Assembly (NCBI RefSeq): GCF_026914265.1
Contig: NC_069129.1
Span: 22,429,945 to 22,493,944, forward strand
Direction: 5' to 3'
DNA: 64,000 nt
From: Mya arenaria
Lineage: Eukaryota > Mollusca > Bivalvia > Myida > Myidae
The position numbers and the translations under genes were made by a program. Below, one piece after another: positions 11,089 to 25,445 of this stretch; positions within the stretch are counted from its first letter, which is position 1, and each line of letters begins with the position of its first letter. The notes below the pieces were generated by a model that had not been told where the DNA came from, searched no databases, and saw nothing but the letters and a program-made list of their open reading frames with translations.

Positions 11089-12052
11089 ACATGGGTGAAA
11101 GTTTTCCGTATTAATACGGAATTCCGTATTTTCGGTTTTCTCAGGGGCTTTTTTTTTAAATCGTGTAAATCCGGGGGGAGGGTACCCCCAAACCCCATCA
11201 TCAACATCGCGATCTACTCAAAATCGTAGGTAGATAAAACAAAGTTAAATTTTCTGGTTTCCCAATTTCGTTCTATAAATAGCGTTGCCATAAGCGGTAA
11301 ATTCTGTCGGCGATATCAGCCAAACGTTTCCATAAATAGTTGTTTTTTTCCTAAAAAAGCACCGTCATTCCAATGATCTCCGAATAACCTCGGCAGTTTC
11401 CGCGCCAACAAAAACTTCGATGGCGGAATAAGCCGTTTTTTGCCGAATATTTAAGATCAGTATCATTTACGACTTACCGCAAATTAGAGGCAAAAATAAA
11501 CAATGAAATAAATCAAAATACTGCTGTCAAAATTGAACATGAAGTTTGTAGCCCCAGGGTATAATACTAAAGAGCTTGAACAGCCTGCGAAAAACAAATG
11601 GAGGTGGCAAAGGCTGTCAAAAGTCGATTCGAAGGGTGTGAAATGGTCTGATTGGTAACTTGATAAAAATACAAAACACTATTAAATATAAATCTTTAAT
11701 TGTATTCTGTTTTTCATTTTTTAACTTTTATTGAATGAGTTACAGAGTTAAATGAATTCTTGATTAATGAGCAAGAATTCAAGTATTGAGAGATGTTTCT
11801 GTCAGGGGCCTTGTGTACATGTATTTTGACAAAAGCTGCCAGAAATATAAATATACAACATATATTTGATTGATTAAAAGACAGGAAAGGCTTTGAAATG
11901 TGTTTTAAAATGCTTAATTCCTGGAGCTTCCGGGAGCCTCCGGCCCCCTGAACCCCTGGCCAGGGCTTTGCCCTGGACCCACCAGGGGTCCTGGCCCCCT
12001 GGCCCCCGCTTAATTTTTCAGTATTTTGAAAATTTGCAACTTTCACCCATGT
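11089..12052. mobile_element. Non-autonomous TIR element, about 964 bp
   Basis: The ends are a perfect 15-bp inverted repeat: acatgggtgaaagtt at 11089-11103 and its complement at 12038-12052. Both are flanked by attt (11085-11088 and 12053-12056), a possible 4-bp target duplication. Inside are a palindromic ccgtattaatacgg and, near the right end, an unusually GC-rich block (about 11930-12010) with repeated ccaggg/ccctgg words. No transposase frame is seen. The superfamily is undetermined. Confidence 0.55.
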
Positions 12053-12541
12053 ATTTATATAAACCTTAATTATCTATTAGAAACATAAAATACTTCTCTA
12101 AATACAATTTCAGTATTTTTTAAAAAACAAACTGTTTTTGCACAACTGTTTAGACGTTAGGGATAAGAAGAATCCTGTAATACACGTCTATTATTTTAGA
12201 CTAGTATGAAGCTGTGAAAACTGAAATACTTGAGACAATTTTATCAGTATATGCTCCAAAAAAACTTGTATGACTTACAATCTTATCGGAGCACTCAAGA
12301 AATGCCGGAGTGCGAATATAAATAAACTCAAAATCACCCAATATCTTCCTCTACTTTAAATGATTTAGATCCAAAGATAAAAAATTAAGTTATATAACTC
12401 CAGTAACTTTCGCATTATTTGAACAGTTATTCACTTACCCTCTAAATTCAAGTGAACGTCTCAAAAAACTCCTTAAAAAAGTACTGAGATGTTTTCACCT
12501 GCTGGTCAGTTGCTGCTATCTTGTATCATTCAGGTTTGAAC

Positions 12542-12571
12542 ATGGAGACTCCAGAACATAACGATGACTGA
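12542..12571 (+). promoter_or_regulatory. Short upstream ORF overlapping the CENPL start
   Basis: An ATG at 12542 opens nine codons (METPEHNDD) and stops at 12569-12571, overlapping the CENPL start codon at 12564 in another frame. If the transcript begins upstream, this uORF could lower CENPL translation through leaky scanning. No transcription start is known. Confidence 0.4.
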
Positions 12572-15500
12572 AACACCCATTAACAGAGGGGCTCCTGATT
12601 TGGTGCTTTCTACTCGGCGAGAAAGCATTCTTCGCACTTCAAGATTTGGAACACCATACAGGACCCCAAATGTCAGGAGATTTGGACCAACAGGTAAATA
12701 TTACCATTATGTTATAAAAGAGACTGAAAGTGGAGTGCTTTGTGGAATTTTAACTCTGAAAAATGAATGGAAGACAAGTGTCTTTTTTGACACTTGAGAA
12801 AATTGATAGGATTTAGCAGACCATTTGATGTAAACTTTCACTATGGGGAAATACATTCCAGGAGCAATATAAGATTTTGGGGAGTTTTTTTAAAGGTAAA
12901 CAAAATTGACATGAAAGACATTCATTTAGGTTAACATTAAATTTTGCAGTCTGATATTTGTTATATAATATAGATGTATAAAAATCATTGTTGGTAAATT
13001 GTTGGAATTCATCGCTCAATACCCTGTTTCATTATTCAATCATTTCATTTTTTATATTTATTTTTTTAACACGACTTATTTCAAATTTTCATGTAAGGAG
13101 CCACGTGGAGGACCTCAGCTGCACACAGTAAAACTACTCAGCTCTCTGCTCGACGAACAAGTACGCCTCTGAATACCAGAACAAAGGGACAGCGAGATTC
13201 AGCCTTAACCAGTACACCTTTAAATCCTAGAGCAAAGCGTTCTGAAGATGAAACCTTTTCGCAGATCACATCACGCACAGAGATAGAGGAGAATAATATT
13301 AAACGTAAAATCCTGCTGTTTAAAGAATGAAGAATTCAGTATGATTATGAGAAGTTCTTGCCGTAAATAATGGAATACAAAATTGTTTTTGAATACTTAA
13401 GCATAAATTAAAGAGAAATTGATGTCATTATTTTTGCAGTCATCAAAATCAGACTTGAATCAATGAGCTCAAATTCTTACATTAATTCTTGGCATTTCTG
13501 GTTTTGCAATCATAACAAGTCAACTTTTGTTAGGGGAAATATATTAACAGTGACAGGCTCATTGGCTTATGGCCTTATATTAATTGTGTCAACTGACTTT
13601 GATCGTTTTTCTTTCACAGAGTTGATGGGCAAACTGTGGCAAGTGTTTCGACTTACACCCCTGTACAATTTCAAGACAGCAGCATCAGATCTCTCTCACT
13701 TCTCAAGAACACTCTCTTCTCACATATCTGCTGTGAGTTTGCAACTCTTGTTTGAACTATAATCTTTAAATTGCAAACTGAATACCTTAAGATTTTGAAG
13801 GGTGGATACAGTCATGTAGGTATGTTGTTGTTTTTTATGTGTTTTTTTAACTACCATACCCCATAAAGCTGCACACTCACAAATGGACAGTTTTGACATT
13901 TTTTGTCTGATTCCACTGAATTAAACATCAATGCCTTCAATTCAGTTATATAAGCTAGCTTGTCATAGAACAGTGTGTGTATACCACATGATAAATTACG
14001 TCATATATGCTACATTACGTCAGAAGGCAACATTTTGCTTAAAATAAAGACTGGACATGATAACTTTTCTTTTACTACACCATTTTAAATAAAACAAAGG
14101 GCAGTCTATGCCGCTTAAATAGCCCCGCCTTCGTTTTATTACCGAAGTTTGATAAGGTGATTAGTTTCATCAAACACCCCGACAAACCTGTTTCCAAAAT
14201 AATGTTTTGACAGTGCTCCGTCAGACGGCCGTATTGTGAAAAGGTTTGTCGAAGTGTTTTAAGAAACTAAACTCTCAATCAAACTCTGGTAAAAGACCAG
14301 AGGTAGTGCTCCGTAAGCGGCGTAGACTGTGCTATGTTTCATTTAAAATGGTGAAGAAATAGTTATTAAAGTTATCTTTGTTTAAAGTCTTATTGGAAGC
14401 AAAATATTGCCTTCCGCCGTAGCATTTATGACGCAATTTTTCACGTGGTATACACACACTGTAGAACAGATCTAAATTGTTTGTAAAACTGCCATCAAAA
14501 TTAAAAAAATTAACACTATTATGAAAACCTGTGATCTGATCTTTAATCAGCAGTCTTATATAACTGGGTCCCAGATGTTTGCACAACAATTGCCTCATTC
14601 CAAGCCAAAAATAAAGAAGTTGTCAAAATGGTCAATCTGTGAGAGTGCAGCTTTAATTCCATTATGAAAAATGAAATAAAGCCCTTATACATGTGGATTG
14701 CAGATGAGGTTATATAAAACAGATACTTCACTAAATAATTCCTTTAATTTTATTTAAGTGCAAAAAAAAGACTATGCCACTGTGTATTACCGGTACAATT
14801 TCCGAATGGAATAATAGTATAAAAATAAACTTACAATAATTGTAAGTTAATTTTTATCTAAAAAGTTATATGCTGGCCCAAATTTCTTGAAAAATCTCGA
14901 GCTTAACGAGCTTAAATATCTAGTTTCATTTTGGAAAATTACTTACTTCACATAGATTTTACAAAAAAAACGTTAATCATGATTATCATTAGATTAGATA
15001 ATTTCCTTTAAAAGTCTCAATAGAGTAATACTACACTAACTATACCGGAACAAAAATAACCTTTTTATACCTTGTTCCTGTTATAATTGACTAAAAAGAT
15101 TGTTCGAGGAATTAGGGCCTGGGGCTGTAATCAATTACCATCTCGGATCTAACTTAGGTTTGAGAGTAGAGTCTGAGCGGTTTAATTGGACTGTATAAAT
15201 AGATGGCCAATAGACTGAATGGAATCACTCAGGCATATCTAAGGATAAGAATGATATTGAATATTGCACCTGGACTTTTCAATGTCGGTTGGTGCTCAAT
15301 GCCCTTATTTTCTTCAGGAAACAAAGAAAGGTGTGTATATTGATGTCAGTGAGCCGGGAGATGCAAAAATAGGGCTGTTTTCTGGACTCGATACAGGAAT
15401 CGGTAAGGATAAACTTGCCTTGTTTTATTTTTAGCTCGCCTGTTACTTTAGAAAAAAATCAGGGTTTTTATTATTTTTTTTACCATCATTGTGCAAACAT

Positions 15501-18500
15501 TTGGCTATACATAACTCAAAACACATTCAAGATATTCAGCTGAAACTTGGCTCTCCTATTGCCAGACACACAATATAGGGTTTTAGCTAGGATTTAAAAA
15601 GGACAGATGCTGCAGAAAAGGGACAGGGCGCTTAGGGTAGAAAGGGCACATTAAATCGGGCTATGAAGAAGTTGAACATCTTGAATTTGGCAAGAAATGT
15701 TAAAAGATGTGTTTAATTGAAGTAATATAAGGTTTCAACAGCCAGATATGTAAAGTGTGTATGTATTCAAAATATTATAATAAGTTTTAAACCATACAAA
15801 AGAAATATTTGACAGTCTTGAGCATTTAATTCTATGAAGGCAGAAGGGTGCCCATGCTGGTCTCTATATAAGGACAGAAGGGTGCCCATGCTGGTCTCTA
15901 TATAAGGACAGAAGGGTGCCCATGCTGGTCTCTATAAGGGCAGAAGGATGCTACTGAAAAAGGACAGGGTGCACCACCCTTCTATAACCCTTCAGCTAAA
16001 TCTCTACAACATGTAAAGCAAGCCATGTAATTCTTGCTCTAATAATTGTTAAGTTATGCTCCTTGTATGAATGAGACTAATAAATATACCAGTTTGTGTG
16101 TCTGCCTGCAGCTCTCTGTGACTCCCTTGTATAATTCAATCTTTGAATTTAAAAGTTTCATTTTTTTTTTAAATTAGGAACTGACTGTTTCTAAATTGCT
16201 TGGGTTAAAATTATTATGGTTTTTGCCTTAAATTCATACAAATTGGATCTCAAAATAATGTTTGAAAAAACCAAGAGCGAATTTATACATAACAGCCTGT
16301 CAAATTAGAATCAAGCCTTTATTTTATCTCAATATTTTATTTACAGATGACTCCAAAGCATTATTGATACAAATTAAAGGGAAGAAAAGATACAGTAAGT
16401 GACCTTCACATTTTGTATGTTAAATATTCAATAATACACATAGTTGTCCATAACAACTTCAAAGGTAAAACTAAAGTCTATGGTTGAAATAAGCTCAAGC
16501 CCACCAGCCCTGCCCTGGTTAGCTCAATCGGTAGAGCATTGGACTCTGAATCGGACAACCCGGGTTCGATTCCCGGGCGGACCAGGTCACTTCTGTTGTG
16601 ATTGGTTATGAAATCCTTTCTATGACCATTCACACTGTACCACTGCCCCTGGCATGTACAGAAGTTGTCAGTTCCTTGCAGAGGTGGAGGCACTTAGTAC
16701 TGGTTAACCGCCACATAGTCTGCCCAGGATAGGTGTGCAGTGGTTGAACTGTCACTCTGGGACTCTTCAATGTGCTCATGCCGGGACCTGGAGTATAAAC
16801 TACTAACACCACCAGCCCTGCCCTAATGAAAGTGCTTTTCGTGCTTGCTCAATTTCTGGATTTTATATAAAAGGGCTTGTTGACATATTATCTTTTATGT
16901 AAAATTTGGCAGTGTTGTTTCAAAACTCTAATTTGGATGACTGACTTCATGTTACATGTACATACTTGTTAATAATAGTCATGTTTAATATTACTGGTAT
17001 ATGTTGTTTTTTTATTAAATGTATCAAAATTTTGCAATAAACATTAAAGTTACTTATGAATAACAGGCTCCATGTATTGCTCAACTCTACACTATCCTGT
17101 ATTACAACTGCATGGAAGGGCATTATCTTTGTGTAAAAAGCTCATTGAGTGGGTTCGGCATGTAGTTAATTGGCATCTACAGGTAGTACTAGAAAGAACA
17201 AAATATGTTAATTGTATTAAAAATCTTGCTCTCACAAGTGTCATGAAAAATAACTTCAAGCTACATTAAAAAAAAGATCTTAAAGCATTGAAAATTTATT
17301 GAACACTACCTGATGTATAATTATTTGACTTTATCCTCTTCAGAAACTGAAGAGAAGGTCCTGTGTGAAGCAGTTTTGTTCAGCACGGACCTGGAATATA
17401 ACCCACTAAAGCAGGAGCAGCAGTCAGAGTTTACATACTTCTCTACAGCCTTGATACATGGGCCTGTTGTGTTGTCAGAAACTTTGCAGAACTGGCTAGA
17501 GGTTTGTTTGGCTTTCTGACATCTTAAAGTATTGAACAAAATTACACTTTTTGAAAGAAAAAGCCTGAATTGCTGTTAAACAAAAGTTTGGCCGTTCAGC
17601 TTATTTTCCTCTTGATAAAGGTCAAACATCAAGTTTAAAGTCGATTGGTTAAATGAGCCATCAGGATAATCTACTGCTAATGATAAATTGAGTGAACATT
17701 TCAAAGCATTACTATTGCATATATCTATTAAACACTTTAATGCCTAGTGTCAGATGTCAGTATCTTCTTTTTTTGCATTACATAATTGTTATTTATCAAA
17801 TGCTCTCCAGTGGTTTATTGAGATTTATCAGTTTTGAAATTTTAGCCCACTCTCAATTCCAAATTAAACATCAGAGTGCACAGAGCTGGGACACAAATTC
17901 AACTACATCATTTCCGAATTCATGTTACATTCGCTTACAAGTTTGTGTGCTTTTCTGAAAAACTATAATATGGTAGTAAGTTATTTAAGCTTGATTGTAA
18001 AGACAGCTTAGAATACTGATATGGGTCACCCTCAAGTCATTTCCCTGGGGAGAAACACATACTAATGTACATTTTGGGGCAGCCTTGTGATATAACTCCC
18101 AGGGGGTGACTGAACCCATAATTTCTTGGGTGGGAGGCTGACACATACCACTACACCACTCTCACTCTGTTATGTTTTCCAAAATATTTCAGGTGCAGTT
18201 TGATTGTAAAGTGATGAAACAGAAGTTTTCTTCACATGAGCTGGCTTTCATGGCTGCCATGTTCACAGGCTACGAAGAAAGTATGAAAGTTTGTCAATTT
18301 CATATAAATTCAAGATCAGATTTAGCTGAAATTTTGTAACATTCAGAACTTCTTAATTTATTACCTAGATAAATGAAGAGATGTCCAATGATTTACTCGT
18401 CAAGCCATTCTTCTTATTAAGTAAAACATACTTGTATTGCATTTCTTTTTAACATTTTTCTGAGTAATGACAAAACTTAAACTTAAACAAGAAATTCTCA

Positions 18501-21226
18501 AGAGAATTCTGAATAAACATAAATTATAATACTTGTTTTATTATAAAAAAAGTATCAAGAATAAATGTACTGTTGTGTCATGTTAATATGAAATAATGGA
18601 GCATCACAAAGATACAACTTCATTTAATTGACAGCAGAATACATAATAAAGATGCCTCTACCTTGGCCATTTTTTTGTTTGATTTTAGTCAGTTTCTTTC
18701 GTCCTTAAGAGGACAGCCTGAAGAGGAATTTTGATATTAAAATGAGTAAATATTTATACTTTTTATGCCCTGTATGGTCCATATATTATAATCACACTGT
18801 CTGTCTGGTTTTCTGTGTCTTGGCAGTAACTTTGACATGCAGGGAAGGATTTTTAAATAACTTGGCATGACTGTGTTTGGTATATCATGTGCAAGACCCA
18901 CGTCCCTACCTCTTGCTTCATCACTCCCCACACTTGAGGTCAACCATCAGGGGGTCTGGTATAGTTTGTTTTAGCCTTTCCTGAATGTAGGCATATTTGC
19001 TATTGCATAAACCATTGAACTGGATGACACTTCTGGAGCATTCAGCACATGCTGCGACAGCTCTTCTTGAGTTTAATAGTGGAGCTGAATTCTGGTTAAG
19101 ATAACTGTAGAAAGACTGCCTTGTATTTGAACTTGAATGTCACCAAATACAGAAATGAGTTCTAGTATGCTCAGAAAGTAATTTAGAACATACTATATAA
19201 TTTGTATTCATATCAACACTTGAGGAAAACAAATCTTTCTTCCAGCTCACAAGCCGTTGGACCTGGTGTATGGTATTCCTGCAGAGGTGAAGGGAATCTC
19301 CCAGATAGACTATTCCACCCAGGCACAAGACTGCCTTAGGCTCTGGAAACAGTGAGTTACTATTAAGCCTTAAGACTTGTGGAGGAAATGGTGAGATCAC
19401 AACAAAATCTTCCATGTAAATTATACATGGTTTATTCTGATGATAATTTGAAGCTTTAATTACTCAAAAACTAAAACACCCCATATGATTTTGAAAGGGT
19501 GGACAAAACAGGTCATACTGTTTGCTAGAGTGGCCACCTTGCCAAAATGGTTTCAGCCCTTCAGCTGCCAGGTCAACCAGATCCCTTATATACTTGGGTA
19601 AGAATTGAAAAAAAAGTAAGTTCACTGCTTAGTGTAAGATATGTTTAACCAGGGCCTTATCAGCTGTTGGAACTGAACACGCCTACACAGACAAAGCCGT
19701 AATCTCGACATGCCTTAATTGGTCGGACATGCTTAATCATGGCACGCGACATGTCATAAAAAGTATGCAATAAATCTTTAATCTTCCTGTAGGAAGGCTG
19801 TAATCTTATTTACTTTGCATTCATTGTGTTTTCCCATTATTTTGAGTTTGATTTACTTGTACTTTTTTACCTTGGATGATTATGAAATATACATCAAATT
19901 GCTACATCGATGTTTTAAATACGAAAAATAAAGGGGACATCCTTCCCTGGCCCACGTAGCTAAGTCCGACATCCCTTAAATAAGTCCTGGGGGAAACACT
20001 GTGTCTAATCAAACTTGAATAATGGTGGTCTTCTGTCTTTACAGGATAAGAAGTGAACAGGAAGATGCCTTCACTGATTTTGAAGCGAGTTTGTTTATAG
20101 CCGGACTAGAGACCCACTTTTACGAGATCTTCAACATTAAACTTGAGGTAGGTAAAATTTGTTTTAAAAGTTTACAGGAAGTAAAAATGTTTTAAAAAGT
20201 GCTTAAATGATTACACCCTTATCAAATAAAATGTAACATTACTTTATTTCACAATATAAGATAGGATCATTTTAAATTTAATACTTCTCAACCACTGTAC
20301 CCATTTTTAAATTGGTCACAGAAGAATAGAAATGCCAGCTATTTGCAATAGTTAAGTCTTCATTTTCAGACTTTAATTCACAATTTAGACATAATCAGTA
20401 AAATGTATTTGAAATTGTTCATCTTCCATAACCATGTTACATACTGACCATTTCCATGCATTTTTCAGCGTCTGCCGTTAAAACATATGACATCATCAGT
20501 TGTATCAGTCAACACCGACGGGAAACTTAAAGTGAGATTTACTTGGTTATATTTACATTTGCCTAGTCTTTTGTATAGATTAAACATGACTTTCATATTG
20601 TATAACAGGCAGGGAGTTATGACGTTTTTGCTGTATAAATGCTTTGCGAGCTTCATAGAATTTGCTCACCTGCCTTACTGTGTTCATACAGCATAAACGC
20701 AAAGAAAAAAGGGATCAATTAATTTTACTTTTAGTTCATCTGGGATTTGTGATAAGGAAAGTGTTTGGGGGGCGATGGCGGCTTTGTTATTTTCAATGGT
20801 GTCATGTAAAAACTCACATTTGCCATATAAACTCAAAAAACATTAGAATGAAACTTAGTATATTGCCATAGGCAATGCATATATATATATATATATATAA
20901 AGAAAGGCGTATTACTCTGGCTTTATCAAAACTAATAATGCCTTTCATATGACTGAGAAAAAAACAAAGAAGAAACAAGTGTAGGATTTGGCTCCATCTC
21001 GGTCAAGCAATTTTAAAAATAAAACATGTAGCATTAATGTCATAGGTGAGTAGCATTAATGTCATAGGTGAATACATTTTGTACATTCATGTACAAACAT
21101 GCTATTTGATACAGTGTTATTGACATGTTGATATATTTTCAGCTGTTCACAAAATCTTCAGAGAATGTGTTGAAAGTTCTGCGACATCTTACAGACCTTG
21201 CACTGGACCAGTTGAAAATAGCCTGA
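12564..21226 (+). CDS. CENPL: Centromere protein L (CENP-L), 11 coding exons
   Basis: Exons read from GT-AG signals with phases that all agree: 12564-12693, 13098-13304, 13620-13732, 15318-15402, 16347-16394, 17344-17501, 18193-18280, 19246-19351, 20045-20147, 20469-20531 and 21143-21226. They sum to 1185 nt (394 residues plus stop; human CENP-L is 344). The start is the first ATG in frame (12564). The Ser/Thr/Arg-rich first 110 residues are divergent. The core matches CENP-L: LWQVFRLTPLYNFK corresponds to human LYSLTPLYKF, ELAFMAAMFTG to the WMAAMWT region, and SVVSVNTDGKLK to SVASAHTDGKIK, with a final leucine-rich helix. CENP-L pairs with CENP-N in the CCAN complex at centromeric chromatin. 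The introns carry a foldback MITE, two SINEs and other repeats. Confidence 0.9.
13971..14461. mobile_element. Foldback MITE, 491 bp, in a CENPL intron
   Basis: Nearly the whole element is one imperfect palindrome. The left end cagtgtgtgtataccac is mirrored by gtggtatacacacactg at the right, and the arms continue towards a centre near gacagtgctccgtc. A tagaa flanks both sides (13966-13970 and 14462-14466), a 5-bp target duplication. It has no coding capacity and must have been moved by a transposase elsewhere. A truncated relative lies at 21645-22047. Confidence 0.75.
15596..15990 (+). repeat. Dispersed repeat with 34-bp minisatellite
   Basis: An inverted copy of much of this segment occurs at 39880-40140 (shared aagttgaacat, caacagccagatatgtaaag and agaagggtgc words). 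At 15841-15942 the unit cagaagggtgcccatgct... is present three times with a 34-bp period. It appears inserted in a second repeat whose halves resume at 15490-15595 and 15991-16080. The class is unknown. Confidence 0.55.
16480..16880 (+). repeat. Older dispersed repeat split by a SINE
   Basis: The left part (gttgaaataagctcaagccc) and right part (cgtgcttgctcaatttctgg, aagggcttgtt) resemble the continuous copies at 34727-34825 and 59870-59965. The SINE at 16517-16808 interrupts it, which dates this repeat as older than the SINE. Confidence 0.55.
16517..16808 (+). mobile_element. tRNA-derived SINE with 16-bp target duplication
   Basis: The head is tRNA-like: box A (tagctcaatcgg), box B (ggttcgattcc, perfect), and acceptor-like pairing of cctggt with accagg. 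The anticodon stem has a mismatch, so it is not a working tRNA gene. A tail of about 220 bp follows. The sequence ccaccagccctgccct occurs at 16501-16516 and again at 16809-16824, a clean target-site duplication produced by LINE machinery. The preserved duplication suggests a fairly recent insertion. Confidence 0.85.
17965..18173 (-). mobile_element. tRNA-derived SINE, diverged, minus strand
   Basis: Read on the minus strand, the head (gtagtggtatgtgtcagcct, then gggttcagtcacccc) resembles a tRNA with a decayed box B. The tail ends near ttacaatcaagcttaaat. The same head and tail words occur in the better preserved copy at 48850-49043, so both belong to one family. It lies in the intron before the CENPL exon at 18193. 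Confidence 0.6.
18765..18945 (+). repeat. Decayed fragment of the 50492-51758 repeat unit
   Basis: Words such as tttttaaataacttgg, tgcaagacccacgtcccta and aggtcaa match the internal unit of the Helitron-like element at 50492-51758. The ends of the element are missing. Confidence 0.5.
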
Positions 21227-21644
21227 ATCCTCTTTGAAAGATGTATATTATATGATAACTGGCGTCACCATCATGAAATTTATATTGACACTATATATTT
21301 TTGATATATAACTAGTGTAATAACTGTTGATGTGAACTCATAAATGAAAAGCATTGAAGTTGTTCAAGCTTTTATAGCGACGTTTTATTTATTCAGCACT
21401 GCAAAGCATCAAATTAGTATTTATGATATAAATAGAATATCCCATTCATGGTCATTCAATACTTAATTTATTAAACTTGTTTATTGCAATTGATATTCTC
21501 TTTTAGCAATTTTATTAAATTCTGTATTGAATGTCCACTTATGTGATATCCTATTTTTAATACATTGTGTGTACATTGTGGTTGTAAATTACAACTGGTA
21601 CAGAACCCTGGGTGGCTGATTCAGTTTTAATTTGGTTCTGTATC

Positions 21645-22047
21645 GGGCAACTTTTTGCTTCGAATGAAGACTATAAACAAAGATAACTTCACTATTTCTG
21701 CACCATTTTAAATGAAACATAGTGCAGTCTATGCTGCTAACGGAGACCCGCCTTTGGTCTTTTACCAGAACTTGATTGAGAGTTTAGTTTCTAAAAACAC
21801 TTTGACAAACCTTTTCACAAAACAGCCTTCTGACAGAGCAGTCAAACCACTATTTTGTAACAGGTTTGTTGAAGTGCTTGATGAAACTAATCACCTTATC
21901 AAACTCCGGTAATTAAACAAAGGCAGGACTCTCCAAGTAGCAAAGACTGCCCTTTGTTTCATTTTAAATAGTTTCGTAAAAGAAAAGTTATATTGCCTTC
22001 CGACGTAGCATATATGACGTAATTTATCACATGGCATTCACACACTG
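21645..22047. mobile_element. Truncated second copy of the foldback MITE
   Basis: Matches the element at 13971-14461 along most of its length (cgacgtagcatatatgacgt and catggcattcacacactg at the right, accattttaaatgaaaca in the arm). The outer part of the left arm is absent, replaced by unrelated sequence before about 21645. It lies about 420 bp after the CENPL stop, possibly in its 3' untranslated region. Confidence 0.65.
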
Positions 22048-22063
22048 TATTATGTTTATACCA

Positions 22064-23565
<1,502 letters not shown>

Positions 23566-24250
23566 GAACATAAGATAAGATAAGATAAATTTTATTTTAA
23601 GTCAGCAAGTCAGAAATAACAATATAACATAAGCGGCAAGCGCTTTTGAACTGACTATAACAATAGTATACATGATGAACCACAATATCATGGTAAGAAG
23701 GCTGTAAAATAATTTTGAGCATTGTTAAATAAGCACATATCACATAGCAAAGCAAGTAAAAGAGGTTAAACCTGTGAAAGATCTGCTGCTCTAGACCAGA
23801 GGCCTAAGAGACACTTAAGAAAAGAGTAATAAAAAACTGATAGTCAAAATAGTTGCAAAAAGCAGATTAAAAGTAGTCTAAACGAAAATATCACCACAGA
23901 TCAGATCTGGGATGACCTGAGCAGCAATTCCTTCACAGCAGCACATACAAGAGCACAATCAATAATAAAGCATGGTATGACAATGACGAAAGCATATACA
24001 AAGAGAGTTTTATTAACAAGCTGCTGCATAGCAAGTACTAGTTAGCAAAATTAAGCAGTAAAAGCAAATCAAGTAACGTACAGCTATACAAAAAGAGCAG
24101 AGCATGCAGCTAGAACACTTGAACAAGCTAAGGCAAGTAGAAACACAAAACACAAAATAAACTTAAAAGACCCAACACAAGCAAGATATAAACTAAGATA
24201 GATATTGAACAAAAAGACAAAGATGATGTCCGGCCCTGTAGAACAAGCAA

Positions 24251-25354
24251 CTAATTTGATTTGCAAATTGAACACCTACAGTCCCGTCCATTCCAATGTG
24301 CAATCAAGCTTTTGAATTGATTGTAGTTTGTTGTATTTCTAAAAGCTTCTGGGAGCGAGTTCCACAGGACCGGAGCAGCATACTTAAAACTATTTTTTCC
24401 ATACCTAGTTGTAGTTACTCTGGGAACTTCTAATAAGTTTGAATACTTAAAATTATAACCGGCATCATGCACTTTAATTAAATCATTTAATACAGGTGGG
24501 GCAGTATTATTCAAAATTTTAAAAGTTTCTATAGCCATCGCTCTAGTTCTTCTGATATACAAGCTAGGAAGTTTTGCTCTATTTAGAAGTTGTTCATATG
24601 TACTGGAGTAGTCGTCATAAACAAAACGAAGGGCTCTTTCTTGTATTTTTTCAATCTTGTTTGTGCTTTTATTTGAGCAGAAATGCCAAGTTAACGGACA
24701 GAAGTTGAAATTGGATAAGATAAAAGAGTGAAAAATGGTTAGGCGGCTTAATCTACACAAATTTCTGCCTAATCTTTTCAATATATTAAGTTGTTGTGCA
24801 GCTTTACTACATATGATGCTAATATGATTTTCAAAGGTAAGGTCAAAATCTAAGTTGACTCCAAGAAGTTTTACCACTTCATCACATTCAATGTTGGCAT
24901 TTTTAATATTAAGCTTGGGCTTTTTAGAGTGCGTTTTGGTGCCTATGGCGATAGTCTGAAACTTATCAGGATTTGCCTGCATGCAATTAACAGAGAACCA
25001 GTTGATAAGGACATTACTTTCGTTTTGAAGGACTGATATCAGAGTATCAAAGTTAAATGCGCTAAAAGAAAGGGTATTGTCATCAGCGTAGCTGTAGAGG
25101 GATCCTTGTTTGATGAAATAAAAGATGTCATTGAGAAATATGTTAAAGAGTAAAGGACCAAGGATCGAGCCCTGTGGCACACCTTTGGTTATCTCAGCCC
25201 AGCTACTTGTAATGTGACCTATTTTGATTTGCTGTTTTCTCTGAGTAAGATAGGATGTTAATAAGTTCAGTGAGCTGGCAGACAGACCATAACATTTAAG
25301 TTTGCAAAGTAATATATCATGGGGCAGACAGTCAAAAGCCTTTGACAGGTCCAT
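24251..25354 (-). pseudogene. LINE reverse transcriptase, C-terminal half
   Basis: A 367-codon stretch beginning MDLSKAFDCLPHDILL, which is RT block A. It contains KGVPQGSILGPLLF and the catalytic SYADDNTLSF, so the YxDD site is intact. The thumb and C-terminal region follow (PLTWHFCSNKSTNKIEKIQE) and the frame ends GRDCRCSICKSN. In a whole element it would be fused in frame to the upstream half. The preserved active site suggests moderate age. Confidence 0.85.
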
Positions 25355-25445
25355 AAGGACAGCAGCAACACATTATTTTGAGTCCAGAGCGGACTTCCAG
25401 TCTTCAACTAATTTTAAAAAGGTGGTCTGACAACCATGGCCTTTC

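Noticed and set aside
16517-16590. Functional tRNA gene
   Set aside because: The anticodon stem is mismatched, and the sequence is the head of a 292-bp unit with a target-site duplication.
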